A stretch of DNA of 64,000 bases from positions 62,001 to 126,000 of the forward strand of contig JAUYVH010000007.1 of assembly GCA_030715135.1 (NCBI GenBank), written 5' to 3'. A program made the position numbers and the translations under genes. The notes below the pieces were generated by a model, which was given only the letters and a program-made list of their open reading frames with translations, was not told the DNA's origin and ran no database searches. Of the stretch, positions 55,832 to 64,000 are shown piece by piece (within the stretch, counting starts at the first letter, position 1; the number at the start of each line of letters is the position of its first letter). Origin of the DNA: Keguizhuia sedimenti. Its GTDB lineage: Bacteria; Pseudomonadota; Gammaproteobacteria; Burkholderiales; Burkholderiaceae_D.

Positions 55832-56974
55832 ATGAAGAAAGTCTTTTACGGAGTTGCGTGCTTGTTGTCCGCGTTTTCCATAAGCGCGAACGCGGCAGAG
55901 ACGCAGAACGGCGCTCCTGCCGCATCCCCTCCGGCCGGGCAACAAGCTCAGACCTTGCCGAAAGTTGAATCGGTCGACATCATGAAAGAGAACCAGGCTG
56001 AGCGAAACAAATCTCAGCCCGGCAACCTCGCGCCCACATGGCGCGCAGTGAAGGATGGGCAGAACCACTATTCCAGCCTGCCGGGCATCGAAAAAGGCGT
56101 GTTAGTTCAAGCCAAAGCTCAATTTCCCGGGCAAGAGCGGGCGACGACCGCCGGCGAAGCCTGGCGCCAATATCGTAACGGGCCTCTGACGAATATCGGA
56201 GGCTGGGCATTAGTCCTGGTCCTGGGAATCATTGCGGTTATTTACAAGGTATTCGGCCCGGTCAAGCTGAAGGGCCCCAAGACCGGGAAAACGATCCAGC
56301 GCTTCACTCCGATAGAACGCATGACGCACTGGGCCGTGGCGGTCAGCTTCATTGTGCTGGCCGCGACCGGAATCGTCATGCTGTTTGGCCGATATGTGCT
56401 CATGCCGATTTTCGGCCATACCTTGTTTGGCTGGCTGGCTTATGCGGGAAAAAACATTCATAACTTCGTCGGTCCGCTTTTCACCGTCTCTGTGCTTGTG
56501 ATGTTTGTTCTGTATGTGAAGGACAATTTGCCCCATGCGAGCGATATAAAGTGGCTGGCACGGGCGGGAGGCGTCTTCGGAAAAGGACATGTCAGTTCCG
56601 GGCGCTTCAACGCAGGTGAAAAACTATGGTTCTGGGGCGGCGTGATTGTTCTCGGTTTAATCGTCAGCGCATCCGGTTTCGTTCTGGATATGCTGGTGCC
56701 CGGTTTCCAGTATACGCGTGCGAATATGCAGATTGCGAATGTCATTCACCTGATTGCAGCGCTGCTGGTAGTTGCCATCTCGCTGGGCCACATTTATCTG
56801 GGAACGATAGGAATGGAAGGTTCCTATGACGCAATGCGTACCGGCTATGTGGACGACGCCTGGGCGCAGGAGCATCACGATCTCTGGTACCAGGATGTCA
56901 AAAGCGGCAAGATTGCGCGCGTGCGTGCGCCGGAAGATTCCCCGGTGGTTAGCGCGCCGGTCAAGGCAGTGTAG
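55832..56974 (+). CDS. fdhC: Formate dehydrogenase gamma subunit (cytochrome b556)
   Basis: A 380-residue membrane subunit: an N-terminal signal peptide (MKKVFYGVACLLSAFSISANA), an exported region of about 110 residues, then four or five transmembrane segments typical of FdnI/HupC-type cytochrome b (RFTPIERMTHWAVAVSF, NIHNFVGPLFTVSVLVM and HLIAALLVVAISLGHIYLG carry haem-ligand His). It anchors the enzyme and reduces quinone. The ATG at 55832 follows GGGAGTG; the longer frame is not coding. The periplasmic extension is longer than in E. coli FdnI. Confidence 0.93.
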   Translation: MKKVFYGVACLLSAFSISANAAETQNGAPAASPPAGQQAQTLPKVESVDIMKENQAERNKSQPGNLAPTWRAVKDGQNHYSSLPGIEKGVLVQAKAQFPGQERATTAGEAWRQYRNGPLTNIGGWALVLVLGIIAVIYKVFGPVKLKGPKTGKTIQRFTPIERMTHWAVAVSFIVLAATGIVMLFGRYVLMPIFGHTLFGWLAYAGKNIHNFVGPLFTVSVLVMFVLYVKDNLPHASDIKWLARAGGVFGKGHVSSGRFNAGEKLWFWGGVIVLGLIVSASGFVLDMLVPGFQYTRANMQIANVIHLIAALLVVAISLGHIYLGTIGMEGSYDAMRTGYVDDAWAQEHHDLWYQDVKSGKIARVRAPEDSPVVSAPVKAV

Positions 56975-56994
56975 TGAACACAGGAGACACAGGG

Positions 56995-57348
56995 ATGAAT
57001 ATATTAAAGTTTACGTCGGCAGCTTTTGCATTGTCGCTGACCTGCGGGCTGAGCTTTGCCAAGTTGCCCGCGCCTACTCCGGAGGCGCAGGCCACCGCTG
57101 CGGCAGCCAAGGAGAAGGCCGCATCGGGCGACAAGGTGTCGGCCTATAAACTCTGCCTGGCACAGAACAAGACTGCCAGTCATTATTTCAAGACCAAAAA
57201 CGCAAGCGGCAAACCGTCCGTAGAAACACCTCCCTGCACCGATCCCGGCCCTCTGGTAGCTGCCCAGGCTGCCGCGAACGTCGGCGTTGCCGACTCCAAG
57301 CCGGTTCCGGCTGCCGGTAAACCCGCCACGCCTCCAGCGAAAAAATAG
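56995..57348 (+). CDS. Small exported protein at end of formate dehydrogenase operon
   Basis: A 117-residue exported protein (signal FAALSLTCGLSFA-like hydrophobic N-terminus ending at AKLPAP), mature part Ala/Lys/Pro-rich with two Cys (YKLCLAQNKTASHY, VETPPCTDPG). AGGAGA precedes the ATG. It is encoded 20 bases after fdhC. The composition suggests a flexible periplasmic protein; function unknown. Confidence 0.65.
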   Translation: MNILKFTSAAFALSLTCGLSFAKLPAPTPEAQATAAAAKEKAASGDKVSAYKLCLAQNKTASHYFKTKNASGKPSVETPPCTDPGPLVAAQAAANVGVADSKPVPAAGKPATPPAKK

Positions 57349-57969
57349 TTGATTATGCACAAGCGCTCCGGGAAAGATTCCGGGTCGCTTGCGTTCTTGC
57401 GAAGCCAGATTGCTTTTTTGTGCCTGGCACCGGCATGCATGTGATCAAGGCTTCTGATCGAAGCACTTTTCTCTCCGCACGTACTCCTGCTTTTCATTAG
57501 CATTCTTTCCATGCACTTGCATCATCAAGTTAATGTAATGCTTGATGATTTACTCCTAAGTCTTTGGATATTATCAGTATATTTTTTATGCGAAGAGTGT
57601 GGCGTAGCCGCGGCGCCACGACGCAAGAAAAGTGCGCAGAGTATTTTTAATGATGGGCCAGTGGACGGATTTTGCACTTCCGCCAAGACTGCCTAACTAA
57701 GCAGCAAATTGTTTTGGTCCCAGCCGGATCAACACTTTAGCGTGGTCGAAGCTTAGTTAATCACAATCTTATCCACAGATTTTGTGAACACAATGTTACG
57801 AGACCGGCGGCTGTGCCGAATAGCAAAGCACCATTACGTATGGCACAGAGAAAGGCGCAGAACTTAACCGATATTCGAGCAAAGTCAAGTTTTCTCCAAG
57901 AGTTGCTGCAGACGGAAGCCGGCATCCGAAAACGGGCGTTCTGGGCGACCACCACTTCGTGCTATTCCT
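57349..57969. other. Long convergent intergenic stretch
   Basis: About 620 bases between two convergent genes, so neither needs a promoter here. I see the hairpin near the start, one sequence identical to the DnaA-box consensus (TTATCCACA at 57769) and no gene with a ribosome-binding site and credible codons. Confidence 0.4.
57359..57390 (+). terminator. Hairpin after the formate dehydrogenase operon
   Basis: CAAGCG and CGCTTG pair around an inner self-complementary CCGG pair about 10 bases after the last gene. No T-run follows directly, so Rho-independent termination is not certain. Confidence 0.4.
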
Positions 57970-59643
57970 TTATGTCTGCATCTCCAGGCTATTGCCATCC
58001 ACGTGACACCATTCCGGCTTTTCCGTTTTGCCGGTTTCGGCAACTTCCTTTCCCGGCACGGCAAACGACTGGGACGTGGCAAGCGGCCACCAGTGCTCGA
58101 ACACCGGATGTCGATAGATATTCGCCAGCAGGTCTCCGTCTTCGATATAAGGCAGCAAGCGAGACAGAGGTTGTACCTCAAAGGCCGATATCCGGCGCAT
58201 GATGTGATATGGACGCAGCTCCGATGGATGATGCAGCCCCGATGCCTGCAGCAACTCCTTCAACGCATGCAGGGTATTGCGATGGAAGTTATAGACGCGC
58301 TCGGCCTTGTCCGGCACCACCAGGGCTTTCTGGCGGTTCTTGTCCTGCGTCGCAACGCCGGTCGGGCAGCGGCCGGTATTGCAGGCTTGGGCCTGGATGC
58401 AGCCTACTGCAAACATGAATCCGCGTGCCGAATTCACCCAGTCCGCACCGATTGCCAGGGTACGGGCAATGTCGAAGGCCGTGATCAGCTTGCCGCTTGC
58501 ACCGAGCTTGATCTGGTCACGCAGATTCAAGCCTTTGAGCGTGTTGTGCACCAGAAGCAGGCCTTCCTGCAAGGGCATTCCCACATGGTCCACGAATTCC
58601 AGCGGCGCGGCTCCGGTACCGCCTTCCGCACCGTCGATCACGATAAAGTCCGGCAGGATGCCGGTTTCCATCATGGCTTTGGCAATGGCTAAAAATTCCC
58701 ATGGCGCTCCGATGCAGAGCTTGAACTCTGTGGGCTTGCCGCCGGAAAGATTGCGCAGCTTATCGACAAATGCGAGCAGGCCCACAGGGGTACAGAATTC
58801 CGAATGTGCTGCAGGCGAAACGCAGTCCCGGCCCATCGGAATTCCGCGGGTTGCGGCGATTTCCGGAGTGATCTTTGCCGCAGGCAGAACGCCTCCATGG
58901 CCCGGCTTGGCCCCCTGGGATAGCTTGATCTCTATCATTTTGACTTGCGGGTCAGTCGCCTGCCTTGTAAACAACTCGGGACTGAACGAACCATCCGCGT
59001 TGCGGCAACCAAAATACCCGGAGCCGATTTCCCATATCAGATCGCCCCCGAATTCCTTGTGATATGCGGACAATGAACCCTCGCCGGTGTCATGCGCAAA
59101 TCCGCCCATTTTCGCGCCGCTGTTCAAAGCGCGAATGGCGTTTGCCGACAGCGCGCCAAAGCTCATGGCGGAGATGTTGAATACCGACAAGGAATAGGGT
59201 TGCGGTCTTTTCGCACCGATCAATATGCGAAAGTTCTGGTCGGCGATCGTGCTGGGGGCCAGGGAGTGATTGATCCATTCGTGTCCGGCATCATTGACAC
59301 GCAGCTCGGTGCCGAATGCGCGGGAGTCCATTGCGTTTTTCGCACGTTGATAGACGATGCTGCGTTGTGCTCTAGAGAATGGAATCTCTTCCGTTTCGCT
59401 TTCCACAATATATTGGCGCAGCTCTGGACGAATCGCTTCGAACATGAACCGGAAGTGTCCAAGGATGGGATAGTTCCGCAGCACGCTGTGATGCGTTTGA
59501 ACCAGATCGTGAATCCCGATCAGAAGCAAGCCGCCAAATCCTGTTGCCCACAAGGGACTGAACTGTCCGTAAATCCCAAGAAAGGAGAAAACGCCTAGGC
59601 CGGCGATGGCCAGATAAAGTCCTGCATGACGCGGTGTAAACAT
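57970..59643 (-). CDS. FMN-binding glutamate synthase family protein
   Basis: A 557-residue protein with an N-terminal membrane segment pair (AGLYLAIAGLGVFSFLGIYG, GFGGLLLIGIHDLV) and a GltB-like FMN/Fe-S domain: SAMSFGALSANAIRALN, KMGGFAHDTGEGSLS, KPGHGGVLPAAKIT, GAEGGTGAAP and the Cys cluster GCIQAQACNTGRCPTG for a [3Fe-4S] centre. There is no amidotransferase domain, so it is not classical glutamate synthase. Role unknown. The ATG at 59643 follows AAGGAAG; the longer frame is unlikely. Confidence 0.9.
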   Translation of the reverse strand: MFTPRHAGLYLAIAGLGVFSFLGIYGQFSPLWATGFGGLLLIGIHDLVQTHHSVLRNYPILGHFRFMFEAIRPELRQYIVESETEEIPFSRAQRSIVYQRAKNAMDSRAFGTELRVNDAGHEWINHSLAPSTIADQNFRILIGAKRPQPYSLSVFNISAMSFGALSANAIRALNSGAKMGGFAHDTGEGSLSAYHKEFGGDLIWEIGSGYFGCRNADGSFSPELFTRQATDPQVKMIEIKLSQGAKPGHGGVLPAAKITPEIAATRGIPMGRDCVSPAAHSEFCTPVGLLAFVDKLRNLSGGKPTEFKLCIGAPWEFLAIAKAMMETGILPDFIVIDGAEGGTGAAPLEFVDHVGMPLQEGLLLVHNTLKGLNLRDQIKLGASGKLITAFDIARTLAIGADWVNSARGFMFAVGCIQAQACNTGRCPTGVATQDKNRQKALVVPDKAERVYNFHRNTLHALKELLQASGLHHPSELRPYHIMRRISAFEVQPLSRLLPYIEDGDLLANIYRHPVFEHWWPLATSQSFAVPGKEVAETGKTEKPEWCHVDGNSLEMQT

Positions 59644-59761
59644 TACGGCGACTTCCTTAATAGAGGAATCGGCTCCTGGACTGATTAACGGAGCACTTTT
59701 CAGATGGTCAGAACCGCTTCTTATAAACGTCTGGATGGAGAACGATACGACAATTGCCCGT

Positions 59762-60421
59762 TCAAGTGCAAACCATGCAGTTTTTTCCATTCTTCTTTGC
59801 CGTCCTGGTGCCGAAGTCTGCGCGCTCAATCAATCCTTCGGCTGTATCACAGGGCTGAAGCCGGGCAATGCCAACACTGAACGTAAGTTCCAGGGATGTT
59901 TGTCCAGTTTGAAGCCTTGCCAGGCTCATCGCTTTCTGCAGCCGTGCAACAGTAAGTGCAGCGTGCTCAATTCTTGTATCGGGCAGTACGATCAGGAATT
60001 CTTCACCGCCGGTTCGCGCAAAAATATCGGAGGTCCGAATGTTTGCGGAGATGATTTTTGTGAAATGAACAAGGGCGGCGTCTCCGGCTGCGTGGCCGTA
60101 TTCGTCATTGATACGCTTGAAATCGTCGATATCGAGCGCTGCAAGCGACAAGGGCGCGTTACTGCGTCTGCACCGGGAAAGCTCGCGCGTGAATGCGCTG
60201 TCGCAACCTCGCCGATTGAGGATTCCTGTGAGCTGGTCTTCATGTGCGAGCCGGCTCATTTGCGCGAGCTTTTCTTCCAGCTCGATGATCCGGGAATGCG
60301 CAAGGCGCAAGCTGAGATCCCTGATCGTTGCGTCACATTCCGTTTTTGCGGCTTGCTCTGCCGACTTGGCAAAAAGTCTAGCCTTGTCACACACAATATC
60401 AGCCTGAATGATTGCGCGCAT
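59762..60421 (-). CDS. GGDEF diguanylate cyclase
   Basis: A 219-residue protein with an N-terminal coiled coil (about residues 25-60) and a GGDEF domain: LTGILNRRGCDSAF, LAALDIDDFKRINDEYGHAAGD and active-site GGEEF (FARTGGEEFLIVLP), so c-di-GMP synthesis is likely. The C-terminal end (RADFGTRTAKKNGKN) departs from the usual ADxALYxAKxxGRN. No sensor domain or membrane segment. An allosteric I-site (RxxD) four residues before GGEEF is not clear. Confidence 0.88.
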   Translation of the reverse strand: MRAIIQADIVCDKARLFAKSAEQAAKTECDATIRDLSLRLAHSRIIELEEKLAQMSRLAHEDQLTGILNRRGCDSAFTRELSRCRRSNAPLSLAALDIDDFKRINDEYGHAAGDAALVHFTKIISANIRTSDIFARTGGEEFLIVLPDTRIEHAALTVARLQKAMSLARLQTGQTSLELTFSVGIARLQPCDTAEGLIERADFGTRTAKKNGKNCMVCT

Positions 60422-60680
60422 TTCCTTCTCCCCGAATGTCTGCTGTTTTTTTTATTTTTCTGATTAGTGCCAGCTCATTATCTGCATCAGATAAAGCGCT
60501 TCAAGCCCGAAATACAAGGACATTCTTATCTGTATTCCCGGCCTTTATCGCTTTATTTCTTTAACGGCAGATCCGTGCATTTCTTCAATCGAAAAGCGAA
60601 GGAGCAAGCGCGTGCGCCAGGACTTTATTTTTCAGGCCGATTGGCTGTAGTCATGCATTCAGGTACAAGGTAAAAATTAT

Positions 60681-61964
60681 TTATTCGACCGGTACAGCCC
60701 TATAGCGGCTGACTTCGATGGGCGAGACCAGAGGCGCCTGATTTCCCCAGGAATTGCGCATGTAGGAAACGACGGCAGAAACTTCTTCATCACTGAGAAA
60801 CGGTCCAAAAGGCGGCATTCCGTAGGGGCGAGGATTCCCTTTGGTGCTGGGCGGATAGCCTCCATTAAGCACCATCCGGATCGGATTGACCGCTGAAGTC
60901 ATGGTCAGGGAACGATTATTTGCGAGCGGCGGATAAGCGGGGGGGATGCCTTCACCGTTTGCACGATGGCATTCCACGCAATGCTTTTCATAAATTGCCG
61001 CACCCAGGTTCATGACACGCTCCATGTTTTCCTTGTCGGACTGTTCCAGCGCTACTTTCGGCTGGTCTGCCTGGGGTAGCGACTTCAGATAGAAGGCCAT
61101 GGCCGCGACATCCTGAGTGGATAAATGCTGGAGGCTGCCGCGCACAACCTCTGCCATGGGGCCGAACACGGTGCCCTTGGCGGATATGCCATGCTGGAGC
61201 AGGTCGGCAATGTCCTTTTCCGTCCAGTTTCCAAGTCCTGAATCGCGGCCGGAAGTCAATGGAGATGCATACCAGTCCAGCATGGGGATCATACCGCCGC
61301 CGAGCTCATGCGAGCCGGCTTCGCCTCCCAGCGCATTCCTGGTGCTATGGCAGGCACTGCAATGACCCAGGCCTTGCACCAGGTAGGCGCCACGGTTCCA
61401 TTCCACGCTCTTGGCATTGTCCGGCTTGAAGACGCCGGGCGTGAAATACAGTGTGCGCCATCCGGCCAGCAGGATGCGCTGATTATACGGAAAGCGCAGT
61501 TCATGCTCCTTGTTTGGCTGGCTGACCGGCTGCAGGGATTTGAAGTATGCATACATCGCATCCGAGTCGGCGCGCGTGACATTCGTATAGTTCGTGTACG
61601 GGAACGCCGGGTAAAGGAAACTGCCGTCCCTGGATTTGCCGTTATGGAGGGCGCGCCAGAAATCGTCCGCGGTCCAGCTTCCGATGCCGGTTTTTTCATC
61701 CGGCGTGATATTTGGCGCATAGACGTTGCCGAACGGCGTCGCAATCGCACGGCCGCCGGCAAACTGCTGGCCTCCACGCGCGGTGTGGCAGCCCATGCAG
61801 TTGCCGGCCAGCGCAAGGTAGCGGCCGCGGACAAGCTGTTCTTCCTTGTTTGCTGCGGGCGCGGCGGGAATATCGCTTCCCGGGTCATGGAAGACCTGGA
61901 TGCCGATTACGCCGGCCGGAATGATGATGAGGACGGCAAGGATGAGGAACAGAAATCGTTTCAT
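60681..61964 (-). CDS. Triheme cytochrome c (alcohol/gluconate dehydrogenase cytochrome subunit-like)
   Basis: A 427-residue exported cytochrome with an N-terminal signal anchor (FLFLILAVLIIIPAGVIG) and three haem c sites: CMGCHTARGG, CSACHSTRNA and CVECHRANGE, each with a later Met ligand candidate. The domain order matches the cytochrome subunits of membrane-bound alcohol, gluconate and sorbitol dehydrogenases, which pass electrons to quinone or oxidase. The catalytic subunit is not adjacent. Together with the cytochrome c4-like gene 12 bases upstream it forms an operon. Confidence 0.92.
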   Translation of the reverse strand: MKRFLFLILAVLIIIPAGVIGIQVFHDPGSDIPAAPAANKEEQLVRGRYLALAGNCMGCHTARGGQQFAGGRAIATPFGNVYAPNITPDEKTGIGSWTADDFWRALHNGKSRDGSFLYPAFPYTNYTNVTRADSDAMYAYFKSLQPVSQPNKEHELRFPYNQRILLAGWRTLYFTPGVFKPDNAKSVEWNRGAYLVQGLGHCSACHSTRNALGGEAGSHELGGGMIPMLDWYASPLTSGRDSGLGNWTEKDIADLLQHGISAKGTVFGPMAEVVRGSLQHLSTQDVAAMAFYLKSLPQADQPKVALEQSDKENMERVMNLGAAIYEKHCVECHRANGEGIPPAYPPLANNRSLTMTSAVNPIRMVLNGGYPPSTKGNPRPYGMPPFGPFLSDEEVSAVVSYMRNSWGNQAPLVSPIEVSRYRAVPVE

Positions 61965-61976
61965 AAAATGCTCTTG

Positions 61977-62687
61977 TTATTTCGCGACGGTACCGCATTC
62001 AAGCGGCAGCTTGATGTTGCCGCCGGATTCGGGCGCCGCATCCCTGGGCACAGGTTGTGAGGCCAGCCATGCCGAAACGGCGCTGATTTCCTCGACGGTA
62101 ATCCGGTTGGCGATCTGCGCCATGCAATCGGGCGCGGCGGCGCGGCGCGTGCCGTTTTTCCAGTTGCCGAACTGCGCGTTGAGATAATCACGCGGCAGCC
62201 CGATCAGTCCCGGAATATTGGGAGCAATGCCCATCAGGTTCTTGCCGTGACAGGAAACGCAGGCGGGTATGTTCTTGTTCTGGTCGCCGGACAATGCCAA
62301 AACCTTGCCGCGTTCCAGCGTGGAAGGCGGGACATTGGGCGTCTGTGGAGCGGGATAGGGCGCATGGAGCTGCGAAAAATAGACGGCCATCTCCTTCAGG
62401 TAGTCGTCCGACAGATGATCCACCATGTAGGTCATCATCGGCCAGCTGCGCCGTCCTTCGCGGAAGTGAATAAGCTGGTTATAGAGATACCCGGCGGGTT
62501 TTCCGGCAATGCGCGGATAGTAGCCTTCACTTGTATTCTTACCTTCGAGGCTATGGCAGGCCGTGCAGGCCATGACACGCTGTTCGATCGTATCCTTTAC
62601 CGTCGTTTGTGCTTGGGTAGTGACGCATGCAAGGGCAGCTGTGATTGCCGAAAAACCAAGAGCTGCCCTCTTCAGCCTTATGTTCAT
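61977..62687 (-). CDS. Diheme cytochrome c4-like protein
   Basis: A 236-residue exported protein with two haem c sites: CTACHSLEGK near residue 45 and CVSCHGKNLM near residue 145, each half similar to cytochrome c4. A signal peptide (LGFSAITAALACVTTQAQ) precedes the mature part. Cytochrome c4 carries electrons to terminal oxidases. The ATG at 62687 gives a proper signal peptide; the longer frame does not. It is 12 bases upstream of the triheme cytochrome gene. Confidence 0.9.
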   Translation of the reverse strand: MNIRLKRAALGFSAITAALACVTTQAQTTVKDTIEQRVMACTACHSLEGKNTSEGYYPRIAGKPAGYLYNQLIHFREGRRSWPMMTYMVDHLSDDYLKEMAVYFSQLHAPYPAPQTPNVPPSTLERGKVLALSGDQNKNIPACVSCHGKNLMGIAPNIPGLIGLPRDYLNAQFGNWKNGTRRAAAPDCMAQIANRITVEEISAVSAWLASQPVPRDAAPESGGNIKLPLECGTVAK

Positions 62688-62813
62688 CAAGGAATACAGT
62701 TCTTCAAAAAGGCACTTGCCGCGATAGTGCATATCACAATGTTTCATAAACCATGCATCCAGTAAGTGTTCATTATTTCCATACAGGCGGAATTATGAAC
62801 TGCAATCAAGTTC

Positions 62814-63026
62814 TTAAACAGTTGCAGATATCATTAAAAAAACCATATCAGTTTTTGCTGTTACGCTGATTTCGCGCACGGGAGACTCTTGATTGATTGC
62901 ATTTTTTTTAATTAAGTTCCGTATTTCGGCGTGGACGAGAATAAGGATTCCTATCTGATATGCAATTTCCGTGGCCTTCTGGATCTGTTTTTCATCCTCC
63001 GAAGAAGGGACAATTGTTTCATGCAT
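62814..63026 (-). CDS. Possible small hypothetical protein
   Basis: A 70-residue frame with helical, acidic N-terminal part (SSEDEKQIQKATEIA) and a hydrophobic centre (AYQIGILILVHAEI). No clear ribosome-binding site precedes the ATG and the family is unknown. Divergent from the MocR gene, it may be chance; low confidence. Confidence 0.3.
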   Translation of the reverse strand: MHETIVPSSEDEKQIQKATEIAYQIGILILVHAEIRNLIKKNAINQESPVREISVTAKTDMVFLMISATV

Positions 63027-63190
63027 CCGGATCTGGGAACGGGCAAACCGGTAAATCCATGGCAAGAGACTTTATGAAAGAGCGGACATTTTGTTTTCGG
63101 GAAGATTCCGTTTTCCTGGAGTCGCTTGCCGTGCATGAAGCCAGATCAATAAGCAATGCCTGGCAGCTATATTAGAGGTACTTAAAGTCA

Positions 63191-64000
63191 ATGAAACGAT
63201 ATGAAGCGCTGGCTGAAGAGATCGCAGACTCGATTCGCACCGGCGTCATGAAAACCGGCGACAGGCTGCCGTCCGTCCGGCAAGCCAGCACGAGCCGTAA
63301 TGTCAGTCCTTCGACAGTCTTTGAAGCCTATTACCTGCTGGAAGCAAGGGGCCTGATCCGGGCTCGCGAACGATCAGGCTATTATGTGACCGCCGGTTCA
63401 CAGAAGCTGCCACCCGAACCGGAAATCAACCTTCATGCCGATACCAGGACCAAGGCGGTCGATGTCAGCGAACTGGTGTTCGAGGTGCTGGAATCGATCA
63501 AATCCCGGGATGTCACTCCTTTCGGATCGGCGTTTCCGGACCCGACGCTTTTTCCTTTGCAGCGCCTGGCGAAGTCGATGGCATCGTCCGTCCGGAAAAT
63601 GGATCCGTGGAGCACGCTGGAGGATCTCGCGTTCGGCAATGCGAACCTGCGGCGGCAAATCGCACTACGTTACCTGTCCGACGGCCTGCAGATCCAACCG
63701 GACGAGATCGTTATCACCAATGGTGCAATGGAAGCGCTTAACCTGTGTCTGGCAGCCGTGGCTCGACCGGGCGATAGCGTCATTATCGAGTCGCCGGCAT
63801 TTTATGGCGCCTTGCAGGCTCTTGAAAGAGCAGGGCTTCGTGCAATTGAAGTGCCGACTCATCCAAGGCAGGGAATCGACCTGGCGGTCCTTGCCCAAGT
63901 GCTCGAGCGCAGCCGTCCTAAAGCATGCTGGCTGATGACCAATTTTCAGAATCCGCTGGGAAGCCTGATGCCGGACGAACGAAAACAGGAACTGGTTGAA
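63191..64000 (+). CDS. MocR-type (GntR-aminotransferase) regulator, 3' end missing
   Basis: A fusion regulator with an N-terminal GntR winged helix (YEALAEEIADSIRTGVMKTG, LPSVRQASTSRNVSPSTVFE) and a C-terminal PLP-dependent aminotransferase fold I domain (GNANLRRQIALRYL, VIITNGAMEALNL-like and TNFQNPLGSLM). The frame is open to the window edge; 270 residues are visible and about 200 more are expected, including the PLP Lys. MocR proteins control vitamin B6 or amino-acid genes. It is preceded by AGAGGT and read away from the cytochrome cluster. Confidence 0.9.
   Translation, partial: MKRYEALAEEIADSIRTGVMKTGDRLPSVRQASTSRNVSPSTVFEAYYLLEARGLIRARERSGYYVTAGSQKLPPEPEINLHADTRTKAVDVSELVFEVLESIKSRDVTPFGSAFPDPTLFPLQRLAKSMASSVRKMDPWSTLEDLAFGNANLRRQIALRYLSDGLQIQPDEIVITNGAMEALNLCLAAVARPGDSVIIESPAFYGALQALERAGLRAIEVPTHPRQGIDLAVLAQVLERSRPKACWLMTNFQNPLGSLMPDERKQELVE

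Noticed and set aside
57769-57777. Perfect DnaA-box consensus TTATCCACA in a 620-base gap
   Set aside because: A single copy with no second box, AT-rich unwinding region or dnaA/dnaN neighbours; expected by chance at this frequency.
1-64000. CRISPR arrays and long tandem repeats
   Set aside because: No regularly spaced direct repeats were seen on reading the window.

Overview
The window is chromosomal DNA from a betaproteobacterium, most likely order Burkholderiales and family Oxalobacteraceae (Herbaspirillum/Noviherbaspirillum/Herminiimonas-like). This is inferred from housekeeping protein sequences, the gene neighbourhoods (cysS followed by an AlkA-type glycosylase, accA and tilS), an Fnr-type regulator and a Burkholderiales-style formate dehydrogenase operon. 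No organism name can be read directly. Coding density is high and both strands are used.

Bases 1-10.4 kb are core genome: rlmB (5' cut by the window edge), cysE, a YceH-family gene, lpxH, two tandem cyclophilins (ppiB, ppiA), cysS, a 3-methyladenine glycosylase, accA, tilS, lysC and tRNA-Ser(GCU). Accessory DNA begins directly after the tRNA (10.4-13.6 kb). It holds an unknown gene, a HEPN-like gene, a decayed IS3-family transposase and two small AT-rich genes (72 and 39 codons). From 13.6 to 16.7 kb lies a minus-strand cluster linked to Fe-S, metal and probably nitric oxide stress: a hemerythrin, DUF3079, an FmdE-like protein, a SUF regulator and an HMA-like protein with a Cys-rich tail. Inside it a deletion has joined the first 160 codons of sufB, out of frame, to the last 70 or so codons of a SufT/DUF59 gene.

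From 16.8 to 40.1 kb the genes are mixed metabolic, envelope and repair functions: a sulfotransferase pseudogene, galE, a DUF808 membrane protein, a glutamine amidotransferase, ybdK, a cation:proton antiporter, cardiolipin synthase, an AI-2E-type permease, a nuclease, a FAN1-like VRR nuclease coupled to a DinG/XPD-type Fe-S helicase, a Nudix-MBL fusion, LysR, a lipoprotein metallohydrolase, a CDF metal exporter, Fnr and a patatin. At 40.4-44.5 kb there are four consecutive two-component genes, including a kinase with a FixL-like PAS.

The main functional block is the formate dehydrogenase operon at 47.7-57.3 kb: DUF3305, DUF3306, a 700-residue multi-cluster ferredoxin, a TorD chaperone, a Tat mini-protein, catalytic alpha (Cys, not selenocysteine), Fe-S beta, a small lipoprotein, cytochrome b gamma and a small exported protein. 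The rest holds a GltB-like FMN protein, a diguanylate cyclase, two multihaem cytochromes c without a neighbouring dehydrogenase, and the start of a MocR-type regulator. Fnr, the PAS kinases, formate dehydrogenase, cytochromes c, hemerythrin and Rrf2 control together suggest a respiratory generalist adapted to low oxygen and nitrosative stress; this is inference.
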